From: Treponema zioleckii
GTDB lineage: Bacteria; Spirochaetota; Spirochaetia; Treponematales; Treponemataceae
Assembly (NCBI RefSeq): GCF_014737315.1
Contig: NZ_JPUF01000041.1
Span: forward strand, 1 to 35,385
DNA length: 35,385 nucleotides
Reading direction: 5' to 3'
Shown: positions 1 to 6,962 of the stretch, one piece after another
How the letters are laid out: the number at the start of each line of letters is the position of its first letter
Numbering within the stretch: the first letter of the stretch is position 1
Made by a program: the position numbers and the translations under genes
The notes under the pieces: model-generated
The model's input: only the letters and a program-made list of their open reading frames with translations
What the model was told of the DNA's origin: nothing
The model's database searches: none

Positions 1-227
1 TTATGATGTGCGTATAGTCGGCTTCTAAGGTCTGAGTGTTGTTTTGTCCGCACTCCACGAGTTTTCCTAAAGAAAAACTCGTGCTTTGGTGGGTGGAACT
101 TGCAGGTGCTCACGAAACGTGGCGGGCAAGGAAAGCCGCGTTTCGCGGATGCGGATTTATTGCTCGCGCGACGTTCGCAATTATGATGTGCGGATAGTCC
201 GCTTCTAAAGTCTGAGTGTTGTTTTGC
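1..227. repeat. Direct repeat pair and hairpins, gene-free
   Basis: A ~46-bp sequence beginning TTATGATGTGCG and ending GTGTTGTTTTG occurs at 1-46 and again at 181-226 with four or five differences, and the similarity fades out just beyond each copy. Between the copies are two hairpins: 56-83 (arms CACGAGTTTT and AAAACTCGTG) and 113-145 (CGAAACGTGGC and GCCGCGTTTCG, one wobble). I see no credible coding region; the small open frames here are made of the repeats. It may be the end of a larger repetitive intergenic block lying left of the window. Confidence 0.7.
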
Positions 228-249
228 CGCCCCCACGACTTTTCTGTCT

Positions 250-776
250 GTCGGCGCTCACTCCGCTTCAAATCCTATACTTTGATTTATGAATCAGTTT
301 TAAAGCAAAAAAAAGACTCATCTCGGATTGAGATAAGTCTTTTTAAGAGTAGGGGCAATAGGATTTTCCCTCCGGTCGCCGGCGTCGTGTCGGCTCGCTC
401 CGGGCGGCTTTGTTCGCTTACGGCGGCATCCGTGCCGCCTCATCCTCCCGTAGGTCGGCGCTCACTCCGCTTCAAATCCTATACTTTGATTTATGAATCA
501 GTTTTAAAGACAAAAAAAAGACTCATCTCGGATTGAGATAAGTCTTTTTTAAGACTAGGGGCAATAGGATTTTCCTCCAGTCGCCGACATCGTGTCGGCT
601 CCTTCCGGGCGGCTTTGTCGCTTACGGCGGCATCCGTGCCGCCTCATCCTCCCGTAGGTCGGCGCTCACTCCGCTTACAAATCCTATACTTTGATTTGGG
701 AATCAGTTTTAAAGCAAAAAAAGACTTACCTCGGATTGAGATAAGTCTTTTTAAGAGTAGGGGCAATAGGATTTGA
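250..776. repeat. ~204-bp tandem repeat carrying tRNA 3' fragments
   Basis: Units begin at 250, 454 and 658 (GTCGGCGCTCACTCCGCTT), exactly 204 bp apart. Each contains an AT-rich stretch, a terminator-like hairpin (311-344, about 514-548, 720-748) and then a 17-nt copy of the 3' end of the neighbouring tRNA-Met (350-366 and 556-572; the third is the real tRNA end at 758-774). A GC-rich segment with a perfect GGCGGCA/TGCCGCC stem links the units. AAATCCTA and TAGGATTT form an inverted repeat bracketing each AT-rich core. It appears to be repeated duplication of the tRNA downstream flank with a GC-rich linker. No protein is credible. Confidence 0.85.
716..750 (-). terminator. Rho-independent terminator of the tRNA operon
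   Basis: Read on the minus strand, arms AAAGACTTA(T)CTC and GAG(G)TAAGTCTTT (one A-C mismatch) surround a short AATCC loop and are followed by a run of T. It begins about 8 nt past the tRNA-Met 3' end, as expected for a short tRNA transcript. Two near-identical copies lie further downstream in the tandem repeat. Confidence 0.8.
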
Positions 777-830
777 ACCTATGACATACGGAATATGAGT
801 CCGGTGTTCTACCAGCTGGACTATGCCCCC
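758..830 (-). tRNA. tRNA with CAT anticodon, probably tRNA-Met
   Basis: The 73-nt minus-strand sequence folds as a cloverleaf. The acceptor stem is GGGGGCA/TGCCCCT (first pair G-U), D arm GTCC..GAAC (one mismatch), anticodon loop CTCATAT with CAT, T arm ATAGG-TTCAAAT-CCTAT, and discriminator A. CCA is not encoded. The acceptor stem pairs at position 1-72, so it is not an initiator tRNA. An Ile2 tRNA (CAT modified by TilS) cannot be excluded by eye. It lies 11 nt downstream of tRNA-Gln in one transcript. Confidence 0.9.
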
Positions 831-841
831 ATTTTCGATGG

Positions 842-912
842 TTCTCCACCCAGGATTCGAACCCGGACTCTGGGCACCAAAAGCCCGTGTGCTACCATTA
901 CACCAGCGGAGA
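842..912 (-). tRNA. tRNA-Gln (TTG)
   Basis: A 71-nt cloverleaf on the minus strand: acceptor TCTCCGC/GTGGAGA, D stem GTGT/GCAC, anticodon loop TTTTGGT giving anticodon TTG, T arm CCGGG-TTCGAAT-CCTGG, discriminator A. CCA is not encoded. It is the first gene of a two-tRNA transcript with the CAT tRNA. Confidence 0.92.
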
Positions 913-922
913 ATGTGCATAA

Positions 923-951
923 AATATATAAAAATAATGAGGTTGTGTCAA
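923..951 (-). promoter_or_regulatory. Sigma70-type promoter of the tRNA pair
   Basis: On the minus strand, TTGACA (946-951), a 17-nt spacer and TATATT (923-928) precede tRNA-Gln by about 10 nt. A perfect -35 box and optimal spacing fit a strong stable-RNA promoter. Confidence 0.85.
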
Positions 952-1005
952 TATCGATTGCACCTTATTTTTGTTTTTTTTATGAATTTTTTGCAGATTC
1001 AGAGA

Positions 1006-3309
1006 TTATTCAACGACCATCAATGCTGAACTTTGATATTTTGGTAAAAAACGCTTTTTTCCGCCGTTTTCAAATTGGACGGTAATCGCGTATTCGTCAT
1101 CGTCGGTGGTCAGAGTCGAGATAATCACGCCGTAACCGTAATCGTCGTGGTAAATTTTTTTTCCGCGCGAATATTTTCGTTTTATCGGGTCGGTCTCCAT
1201 GTCCGGGTGGGAAAGGCCGTTTGTGCCGTAGTCACCGCCGTGAAAACTGTTATCTGTTCTGAACGAAGATGGTTTTCGGCCGATGATTTTTAGCAAGGCG
1301 GGATTCATTTCTTTTAAGAACGGGCTAGGCTCCATGTATGACGTGCGCCCGTACATTCGACGCATTGAGCAGCTTGTGAGATAAAGCTCATTTTTTGCGC
1401 GCGTAATTCCAACGTAGCAAAGTCTTCGTTCTTCCTCAAGCTCCGCAGGATCGTCGTCTTCGCGCGGAAAAATTCCCCTTTCTATGCCGGTGATTATTAC
1501 GCGGTTAAATTCAAGACCTTTTGTGTTGTGAAGGGTTATAAGCGTAACTTTGTCGGTGTCTGCTTCTTCCTCGCCAGTTTCAAGCGTGCGATCAAGCTCA
1601 ATATGATCGAGGAACTCTAAAAGTCCATTTGAAGTGCACGGATAAAGGACTGCGCTGTTTGAGAGTTCCTGCATGTTCGCGGTGCGCTGTGAACCCGAAA
1701 TTTCATCTTCACTTTCATAAAGAGTCTTTAAACCTGATTTTTCGGAAATTAAATCGATTAAAACTGAAAGATTCGGTTTGTCAACTTGCGATTGCGCACC
1801 ATCTTGTTCGTTTTTTTGTAGCTCCGCATAAAATTCATCCATAATCTCAACGAAATGGTTTATGCCTTCCCGTGCCTTTTTCGTGAGTTTTTCGCCAAAA
1901 GTCCTGCTTGTTTCGAGAAGGTTTGTGTTTTCTGCCTTGCCGTCCTGTAGTTTTTCGCGTGCCGCGTCAATGAGTTTCTCCTGAGTCGTTCCGCCAACTC
2001 CTCGGGCTGGCTTGTTGATGATTCTTCGGAATGCGATTTCGTCGCGCGGGTTTGCGATTAACGCGAGGAACGCGAGCAAGTCTTTGATTTCTTCGCGTTC
2101 GTAAAATTTTAGCGAACCGATAACCGCGTAAGGGATTTTTTTATGCATAAAAGTCGTCTCAAAGGTGAGCGACTGTGCGTTTGTGCGGTACAGAATTGCC
2201 CAATCGCTGTAAGGGCTGCCGTTCTCGTGGGCGAGCTGAATCAAATCCGCGCAAAAGTTCGCTTCTTCGTCTTGGTTCGGCAAAAACGCGAGCACTGGCT
2301 TTTTGCCATTTCCTCGTTCGGCTTGCAAGGTTTTACCGAGCCGTCCTTGATTGTGACGCACAACGTTGTCCGCAATTTTGAGAATCTCGGATTTTGAGCG
2401 GTAATTTTTTTCGAGTTTGATGACTTTTGTTCCTGGAAATTTATTTTTGAACGTAAGAATGTTCTGAATTTCCGCTCCTCGGAATTTATAAATCGACTGG
2501 TCGTCATCGCCGACGACGCACACGTAAGTTCCGCTGTTTTCTTTTACTCCGCTAAGTTCTTGCAGCAAAAGGAATTGTGCCACGTTGGAATCTTGATATT
2601 CATCAACCATGATTACTTTAAAACGTTGGTGCATTCGCCGGCGGATATTTTCGTTGTTTTTGAGAACCAAATATGGCAGCATGATTAAATCGCCAAAGTC
2701 TACGTTTCCTGTTTCCCGCAGACGGTTCTGGTATTTCTGGTAAATTTCTGGAAATTCTGGTTCCGAGGCGATTTCTGCAATTTTTTGGTCGTCTGGAGTG
2801 AGGCAGTAATCTTTTGCGAGAGAAATTTTATGGGCAAAGTGGTTTGCCTGCTGTTTTGTGAGTTTTGGGACTGCTTTGCACAAAAGCGTCACCATATCGT
2901 CGTCATCGTAAACCGTGAATTTAGGGTCAATTCCGGCTTCAAATGCGTTCATTCGCAAAAACCATGCGCCGAACGAGTGGAACGTGCGTATTTGTGCGTG
3001 AGACGCCCGCTCCTCCAGTTGGATAGCTCGTTCGTGCATTTCGTTCGCGGCTTTCTTTGTGAACGTGACCGCGAGAATTGAATACGGATCAAAATGCTTT
3101 TCGGCAATCAGGTATGCGATTTTTGTGGTGATTACGCGAGTCTTTCCGGAGCCTGCGCCCGCAAGAATCAAAAGAGGCGAGTCTTCGTGCATGACGGCTT
3201 CTTTTTGCTCTTCGTTTAAGACGTTCAAATATTGTTGCGTCTTTTCCGAAACAGACTCTTCATTTTGCGAAGCGTCATAAGAATCCAAAAATTCAGTAAT
3301 CTTATCCAT
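1006..3309 (-). CDS. pcrA: UvrD/PcrA-type superfamily 1 DNA helicase
   Basis: ATP-dependent 3'-5' DNA helicase of the UvrD/PcrA/Rep family, acting in nucleotide excision repair, replication restart and removal of RecA filaments. Seen: Q motif LNEEQKEAV, Walker A AGAGSGKT (residues 50-57), VDEYQDSN, GDDDQSIYKFRGAE, the conserved THNTKGLEF-like segment written TLHNTKGLEF, and late motif VGITRAKNELYL. The C-terminal part contains GKKIYHDDYGYGVI, resembling the Tudor-like RNA-polymerase-binding end of PcrA. Length is 767 aa, normal for the family. The frame stays open upstream into rimO, but the start at 3309 is preferred: GGAG lies 4 nt before it, the gap to rimO is 28 nt, and the extra upstream residues look unlike the family. 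It is the last gene of the lolA-rodZ-rimO-pcrA group. PcrA versus UvrD naming is a judgement. Confidence 0.93.
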   Translation of the reverse strand: MDKITEFLDSYDASQNEESVSEKTQQYLNVLNEEQKEAVMHEDSPLLILAGAGSGKTRVITTKIAYLIAEKHFDPYSILAVTFTKKAANEMHERAIQLEERASHAQIRTFHSFGAWFLRMNAFEAGIDPKFTVYDDDDMVTLLCKAVPKLTKQQANHFAHKISLAKDYCLTPDDQKIAEIASEPEFPEIYQKYQNRLRETGNVDFGDLIMLPYLVLKNNENIRRRMHQRFKVIMVDEYQDSNVAQFLLLQELSGVKENSGTYVCVVGDDDQSIYKFRGAEIQNILTFKNKFPGTKVIKLEKNYRSKSEILKIADNVVRHNQGRLGKTLQAERGNGKKPVLAFLPNQDEEANFCADLIQLAHENGSPYSDWAILYRTNAQSLTFETTFMHKKIPYAVIGSLKFYEREEIKDLLAFLALIANPRDEIAFRRIINKPARGVGGTTQEKLIDAAREKLQDGKAENTNLLETSRTFGEKLTKKAREGINHFVEIMDEFYAELQKNEQDGAQSQVDKPNLSVLIDLISEKSGLKTLYESEDEISGSQRTANMQELSNSAVLYPCTSNGLLEFLDHIELDRTLETGEEEADTDKVTLITLHNTKGLEFNRVIITGIERGIFPREDDDPAELEEERRLCYVGITRAKNELYLTSCSMRRMYGRTSYMEPSPFLKEMNPALLKIIGRKPSSFRTDNSFHGGDYGTNGLSHPDMETDPIKRKYSRGKKIYHDDYGYGVIISTLTTDDDEYAITVQFENGGKKRFLPKYQSSALMVVE

Positions 3310-3337
3310 ACCACTCCGTTTTTGGTCGCTTTTGCTC

Positions 3338-4846
3338 CTACAGATTCTCGTTTTGTGCGAAGGCCAACTTGCTTTCGCAAATTTTGTCGTTAAGCGGTGA
3401 GTCACATACGAATTCGCCGTTCAAGTCAACGTCGCCGCTTGAATATACATGAACGCGCACGAGCCGGCCTGTTTTTACGGCATTGTTTTCTTTTTCGTTG
3501 CCGCGGTCGTAGTTGATTACAACGCTTCCGTCTACTTCTGGAGCCTGGAACCATGCCCGACCGATTGCGATTCCTTCGTCCGGGGACTCCGGGTTTTCTG
3601 CGAGAACTTCTTCGATTAGAACGTCATAGTCCTTTCCGCAACGCTCGCTGAGTTTTTCGCGCGTTATGGCTGCCTGAGTCTCTACGAGTGCGTTGGCCCG
3701 CGCTTGGCTGACTTTTTTTGGAACGGGCTTTTTGAACGCAGCTGCTGGAGTGTTTTCTTCCTTGCTGTATGGGAAGCAGCCGCTCCAGTCCGTTCGAATT
3801 TCTTTTAAGAAACTTTGCGTGTTTTGAGCCTGCTCGTCAGTTTCGCCCGGAAAACCTGCAAGGAATGTCGTTCGTATTGCCGCTTCTGGAAAATAAGAGC
3901 GGATTTTTTGAATCAACTCAAAATACCTTTCGCGGCTTCCTGTCCTGTGCATTTGATGAATTACGTCCGTGTCGCCGCTTTGGAAAGGAATGTCAAAATA
4001 TGGGAGAATTCTTTCGTCCGCTTTGATTACAGGGAGAATGTCTTCGTTAAAATGATCAGGATGAATATAAAGCAGTCTGAGTCTGAATGTTCCTTCAAGT
4101 TTTGAAATCATTTTTAGGAGCGTGCAAAGACCAGATTCTTCAGATTCACCGTCTTTGTTTTGTGTTCCGAATTCGGTGCCCGGCGTTCCGCAAGGGAGAG
4201 AAGTGCGTCCAGTTCCAAAAACATTGTCTGTGCGCCCTGTTCCGTATGCTGCCAAGTCTTGGCCAATCAGGTTAAGCTCATAAATTCCTTCGGAGATGAG
4301 CTTTTTGATTTCTGAAATGATTTCATCGGCTTTGCGGCTTCTAAGCTCACCACGGATTATTGGAATCGCGCAGAATGAACAGTGATTGTTGCAACCTTCC
4401 GTGATTTTTACGTAGGCAGCTCCTGGGAATGAGAGAAGCAAATTTCTGTCGCCTCCGCAAACACCCGCTTGTGGAGGTGTGAGAACAGGTCTTTCGCCGT
4501 TCATCAACGGTTCTACGACTTTGTAAAGTTGATTCAAATCGCCGTTACCAAAAAAACCGTCAGCTTCGGTAAGAGTGTCTTTTAACTCGTTTGCGTAACG
4601 TTCGGCAAGACAACCTGCAAGAAGAATTTTTGCTTTGGGATACATTTGCCGTGCAGAAATGACGGCATTCAAACTTTCGGTCTTTGCGGACTCGATGAAT
4701 CCGCAAGAATTTACGATTATCAAATCGGCTTCCGCAGGATCGAATGTCTGCGTGTAGCCTTCCTTTTTGTTGAGCAGCGAGATTATAAGCTCGCCGTCAA
4801 CTTGATTTTTTGCACAGCCGTGCTGGTCAATAAAGAATTTAGTCAA
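3338..4846 (-). CDS. rimO: Ribosomal protein S12 methylthiotransferase RimO
   Basis: Radical-SAM methylthiotransferase that adds a beta-methylthio group to an aspartate of ribosomal protein S12. Seen: the three cysteines of the N-terminal MTTase cluster (C11, C48, C79), the radical-SAM motif CNNHCSFC (C152, C156, C159), the IRGELRSR segment that follows it, and a basic C-terminal TRAM-like region. Length is 502 aa against ~440 usual. Most of the excess is a low-complexity insert at residues ~203-239 with a duplicated GTGRT. The start is a TTG at 4846, overlapping the rodZ-like stop by 8 nt. It is forced because the conserved HGCAKN begins only a few residues later, and GGTGG lies about 9 nt upstream. 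The related tRNA enzyme MiaB is less likely, judging by the start and the S12-type VDGE motif. Confidence 0.9.
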   Translation of the reverse strand: MTKFFIDQHGCAKNQVDGELIISLLNKKEGYTQTFDPAEADLIIVNSCGFIESAKTESLNAVISARQMYPKAKILLAGCLAERYANELKDTLTEADGFFGNGDLNQLYKVVEPLMNGERPVLTPPQAGVCGGDRNLLLSFPGAAYVKITEGCNNHCSFCAIPIIRGELRSRKADEIISEIKKLISEGIYELNLIGQDLAAYGTGRTDNVFGTGRTSLPCGTPGTEFGTQNKDGESEESGLCTLLKMISKLEGTFRLRLLYIHPDHFNEDILPVIKADERILPYFDIPFQSGDTDVIHQMHRTGSRERYFELIQKIRSYFPEAAIRTTFLAGFPGETDEQAQNTQSFLKEIRTDWSGCFPYSKEENTPAAAFKKPVPKKVSQARANALVETQAAITREKLSERCGKDYDVLIEEVLAENPESPDEGIAIGRAWFQAPEVDGSVVINYDRGNEKENNAVKTGRLVRVHVYSSGDVDLNGEFVCDSPLNDKICESKLAFAQNENL

Positions 4847-5948
4847 GGTTTACAACCACCAATTTAAATTTACCGTCAGTGTCTTTAATCCACTTTACGT
4901 CTACAACGACTACTTCGCCAGCCTTTCCAAGATAGCCATTTGAGCCAAGTTCGTATGTTCTAGAGTTTGCTACGACAGAAAGTTTTGCGACGTTTCCGTT
5001 AGAAATCCAGACTCTGATTCCGTTGCTCGAAGTGATGCTGAGCGTGCGTCCTGACTCGTAATAATCATCGATGATATCTTTTCGGTCTGAGCGATAGCGT
5101 AAAAGACAACCGTATCCGGCTTTGAATGAAGCGTTCAAAACGAACGGGTAAGGTCTGTTGTCAGAGAAAAGCTCGGTGTAAGGCTTGTCCTTTGGCAGCG
5201 AGTCAATGTCTGCAACCTCGTCTTCTTCTGTTTCCGGCTCTGGAATAGCATTTCCGTCTTTGAGCATGATTTTTACTTCTGCACCGCGGTCTACGTTGTT
5301 AGAAGAAACGTCTGAAACGTAAACGATTAATTCTGGAATTCCGTCATCGTCAACATCAATGTCGGCTTCTTCAGAAAGTTCAATGTAGCGCCGTCCTGCC
5401 GGAACTTCAATTCCGAAGATTCCAGAAGTTTCGATTACGGTAAGACAAATTTCGCCTTCCGGCTTTTTAAGAATAAGCTGGTCGGTTTTGAAAAGTCTTC
5501 CTTCGAACGGATCGTCAGTTAGCGTATATTTTTTGAAGCTTTTGTCTACAGATACTGCGTTTTTGAGAGCCTCTTTTTCGAGATAAATCTTTCGGATGTA
5601 GAAACAACTTGCAGCGGCAAGCCCAAAAAATGCTAGAATCGAAAGCGTTACGATTAACGGAACGACCCAGCGAGGTCTTTCACGCATCGTTAATGCCGCC
5701 GGCGGCGGAGTCTCCTGCAATTTTCGGGCATGATAAAGCGTAATCAAACGTTCTTTATCCACACCGAGATATTCAGCATAGTTTTTCAAAAAACCGATAA
5801 AATATGGTTCTCCAGGAAAACTCTCTGGGGAATCTCTTTCGAGTGCTTCGAGATAATTTTTTGCGATTGATGTCTCTCTTGCTATAGTTTCAAAGTCCAG
5901 ATGCTTTTCTTCTCTGGCTTTTTTTAATATTTCTCCGTAACTTTCCAT
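4839..5948 (-). CDS. RodZ-like helix-turn-helix membrane protein
   Basis: An N-terminal HTH of the RodZ type (residues ~3-70; GEILKKAREEKHLDFETIA, then YFIGFLKNYAEYLGVD) faces the cytoplasm. A single membrane segment follows at ~93-117, then ~250 residues outside. The last ~90 residues (NASFKAGYGCLLRYRSDRK to the end) resemble the RodZ C-terminal beta domain. In rods RodZ links MreB to the elongasome; in spirochaetes the same architecture probably serves envelope or cell-shape organisation (inference). An acidic EDEVADID stretch separates the two outside parts. The start at 5948 is set by the conserved MESYGEIL and lies 3 nt from the lolA stop, so the genes are co-transcribed. It overlaps rimO by 8 nt. 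Confidence 0.85.
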   Translation of the reverse strand: MESYGEILKKAREEKHLDFETIARETSIAKNYLEALERDSPESFPGEPYFIGFLKNYAEYLGVDKERLITLYHARKLQETPPPAALTMRERPRWVVPLIVTLSILAFFGLAAASCFYIRKIYLEKEALKNAVSVDKSFKKYTLTDDPFEGRLFKTDQLILKKPEGEICLTVIETSGIFGIEVPAGRRYIELSEEADIDVDDDGIPELIVYVSDVSSNNVDRGAEVKIMLKDGNAIPEPETEEDEVADIDSLPKDKPYTELFSDNRPYPFVLNASFKAGYGCLLRYRSDRKDIIDDYYESGRTLSITSSNGIRVWISNGNVAKLSVVANSRTYELGSNGYLGKAGEVVVVDVKWIKDTDGKFKLVVVNLD

Positions 5949-5951
5949 TTT

Positions 5952-6617
5952 TTATTCACCAAGCAAGAAATCATTGTAGCTGTTTGCGTAAGAAGGAACT
6001 TCATAGAAAAATTTCTGCTTTGGAATTCCGGCATTTACAGCATATCCGCTAAAGTTGAAGACAATCGTCTCACCCTGCGGAGTGATTCCTTCCATTCTTC
6101 TGATTAATTTTGTGTTTGGGTTAATTGACATTTTGATATATCTGAATGTCTCCGAATTATTTTTTCGGCTCAAAACCAATTTTATAACATTTTCGTTCGA
6201 CTTTTCATCCATCGGGACGGGATCTTGGCCAGACTCATAAGCTACGGTGTAGTAGCGTGACATGAGAGTTAGTCCTTTGGAAGTCATAAGGGTTGCGTCA
6301 TCTCCCTGCTGAACTTTTTGTGTCAGTGCAGCAGCTGAATTCGGAAGGTAAATCGTGAGAGTCTCACCGTCGTAATAAATTGTCTGACCCCACGGAGTTG
6401 TGAAGTCTACGCGAAGAAAACCTGAATTTTTGTAGTAGACCGTTCCGCTCATATTCTGTTTTTCTGTTTTTATATCGAGATGGCATCTGTAGTCCCGTAA
6501 AGATGAGTAATAGTCCGAAACTGATTTAAAAAAAGCCGCAGCTGTCATAATTTCCTCTGCAGCACAGATTGAAATAGTAGAAATAGCGATTAAACATGCA
6601 AAAATAAATTTTTTCAT
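5952..6617 (-). CDS. lolA: LolA-family outer-membrane lipoprotein carrier protein
   Basis: Periplasmic chaperone that carries lipoproteins from the inner membrane LolCDE complex to the outer membrane. Seen: a signal peptide (MKKFIFACLIAISTISICAA, cleavage near residue 20), then the LolA pattern: an amphipathic helix (FFKSVSDYYSSLRDYRCHLD), GTVYYKNSGFLRVDFTTPWGQ and YYDGETLTIYLP, which match the core LolA/LolB fold. Length is 221 aa. The ATG at 6617 is chosen over an in-frame start 57 nt upstream because it begins the signal peptide and has GAGG 6 nt before it; the upstream region holds the promoter. First gene of the lolA-rodZ-rimO-pcrA operon. LolA is chosen over LolB because there is no lipobox. 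Confidence 0.85.
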   Translation of the reverse strand: MKKFIFACLIAISTISICAAEEIMTAAAFFKSVSDYYSSLRDYRCHLDIKTEKQNMSGTVYYKNSGFLRVDFTTPWGQTIYYDGETLTIYLPNSAAALTQKVQQGDDATLMTSKGLTLMSRYYTVAYESGQDPVPMDEKSNENVIKLVLSRKNNSETFRYIKMSINPNTKLIRRMEGITPQGETIVFNFSGYAVNAGIPKQKFFYEVPSYANSYNDFLLGE

Positions 6618-6637
6618 TATGACCTCGTAACCATAAG

Positions 6638-6666
6638 ATTCTAAAGTAGATACAAAAAAGTGGCAA
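6638..6666 (-). promoter_or_regulatory. Promoter of the lolA-rodZ-rimO-pcrA operon
   Basis: On the minus strand, TTGCCA (6661-6666), a 17-nt spacer and TAGAAT (6638-6643) give a start about 13-15 nt before the lolA ATG. This leaves room for its GAGG ribosome-binding site. Confidence 0.65.
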
Positions 6667-6687
6667 GTGACCAACCGATTTTATTCA

Positions 6688-6704
6688 TTGCAATCGCATT
6701 GCAA
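6688..6704. promoter_or_regulatory. TTGCAAT-CGC-ATTGCAA palindrome, possible operator
   Basis: Perfect 7-bp arms around CGC, centred about 30 nt upstream of the lolA -35 box in the divergent lolA/hydrolase region. The size and symmetry suit a dimeric regulator, but no regulator is identified. It could instead belong to the repeat element starting just right of it. Confidence 0.4.
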
Positions 6705-6716
6705 ACTTGCTGTTGT

Positions 6717-6865
6717 AAAAAAATCTGTAGGTCATCCGTTGCGGTGTTTCACAAAAATGATGGCTGACCGTAATAGGTATCCGACTTCCTGCGGTCGCGA
6801 ACGGTTAGAATCTTTTTTGTGCATTAGCGAAGCGTTGCCTTCCCTGCCGCCCAGCAGATTTTTAG
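6717..6865 (+). repeat. Palindromic repeat element, copy 1 (long form)
   Basis: About 147 bp bounded by inverted repeats AAAAATCTG (6719-6727) and CAGATTTTT (6855-6863). Inside is the shared core: ATCCGTTGCGGTGTTT, then AAAATGATGGCTGACCGT, GTATCCGACTTCC, CGGTCG.GAACGGT and AGAATC-T-run. CTGACCGT (6764-6771) pairs with ACGGTTAG (6801-6808). Copies 2 (10988-11119, opposite orientation) and 3 (20360-20428, core only) share it. It lies between divergent genes, so it does not end either one. Non-coding. Confidence 0.8.
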
Positions 6866-6926
6866 CCAACTTGTTCAGAAAGTGTTTTTCATAAATCTTG
6901 TGTAAAACAGGAAGAAAAACTTATCC

Positions 6927-6955
6927 TTGAAAAGTGGTTAACGAGTTTTTATAAT
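6927..6955 (+). promoter_or_regulatory. Promoter giving a predicted leaderless hydrolase mRNA
   Basis: TTGAAA (6927-6932), a 17-nt spacer and a perfect TATAAT (6950-6955). Transcription should start about 7 nt later, at 6962-6963, which is the A of an in-frame ATG. A farther upstream ATG (6954) lies inside the -10 box and so cannot be on this transcript. Confidence 0.75.
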
Positions 6956-6962
6956 GGTTTGC

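Noticed and set aside
216-536. 106-aa open frame in the tandem repeat
   Set aside because: Its translation is just the repeat twice over (FKSYTLIYESVL recurs) and it lacks a ribosome-binding site and codon bias.
250-776. CRISPR-like repeats
   Set aside because: Repeats are 204 bp with no short unique spacers and no cas genes nearby.
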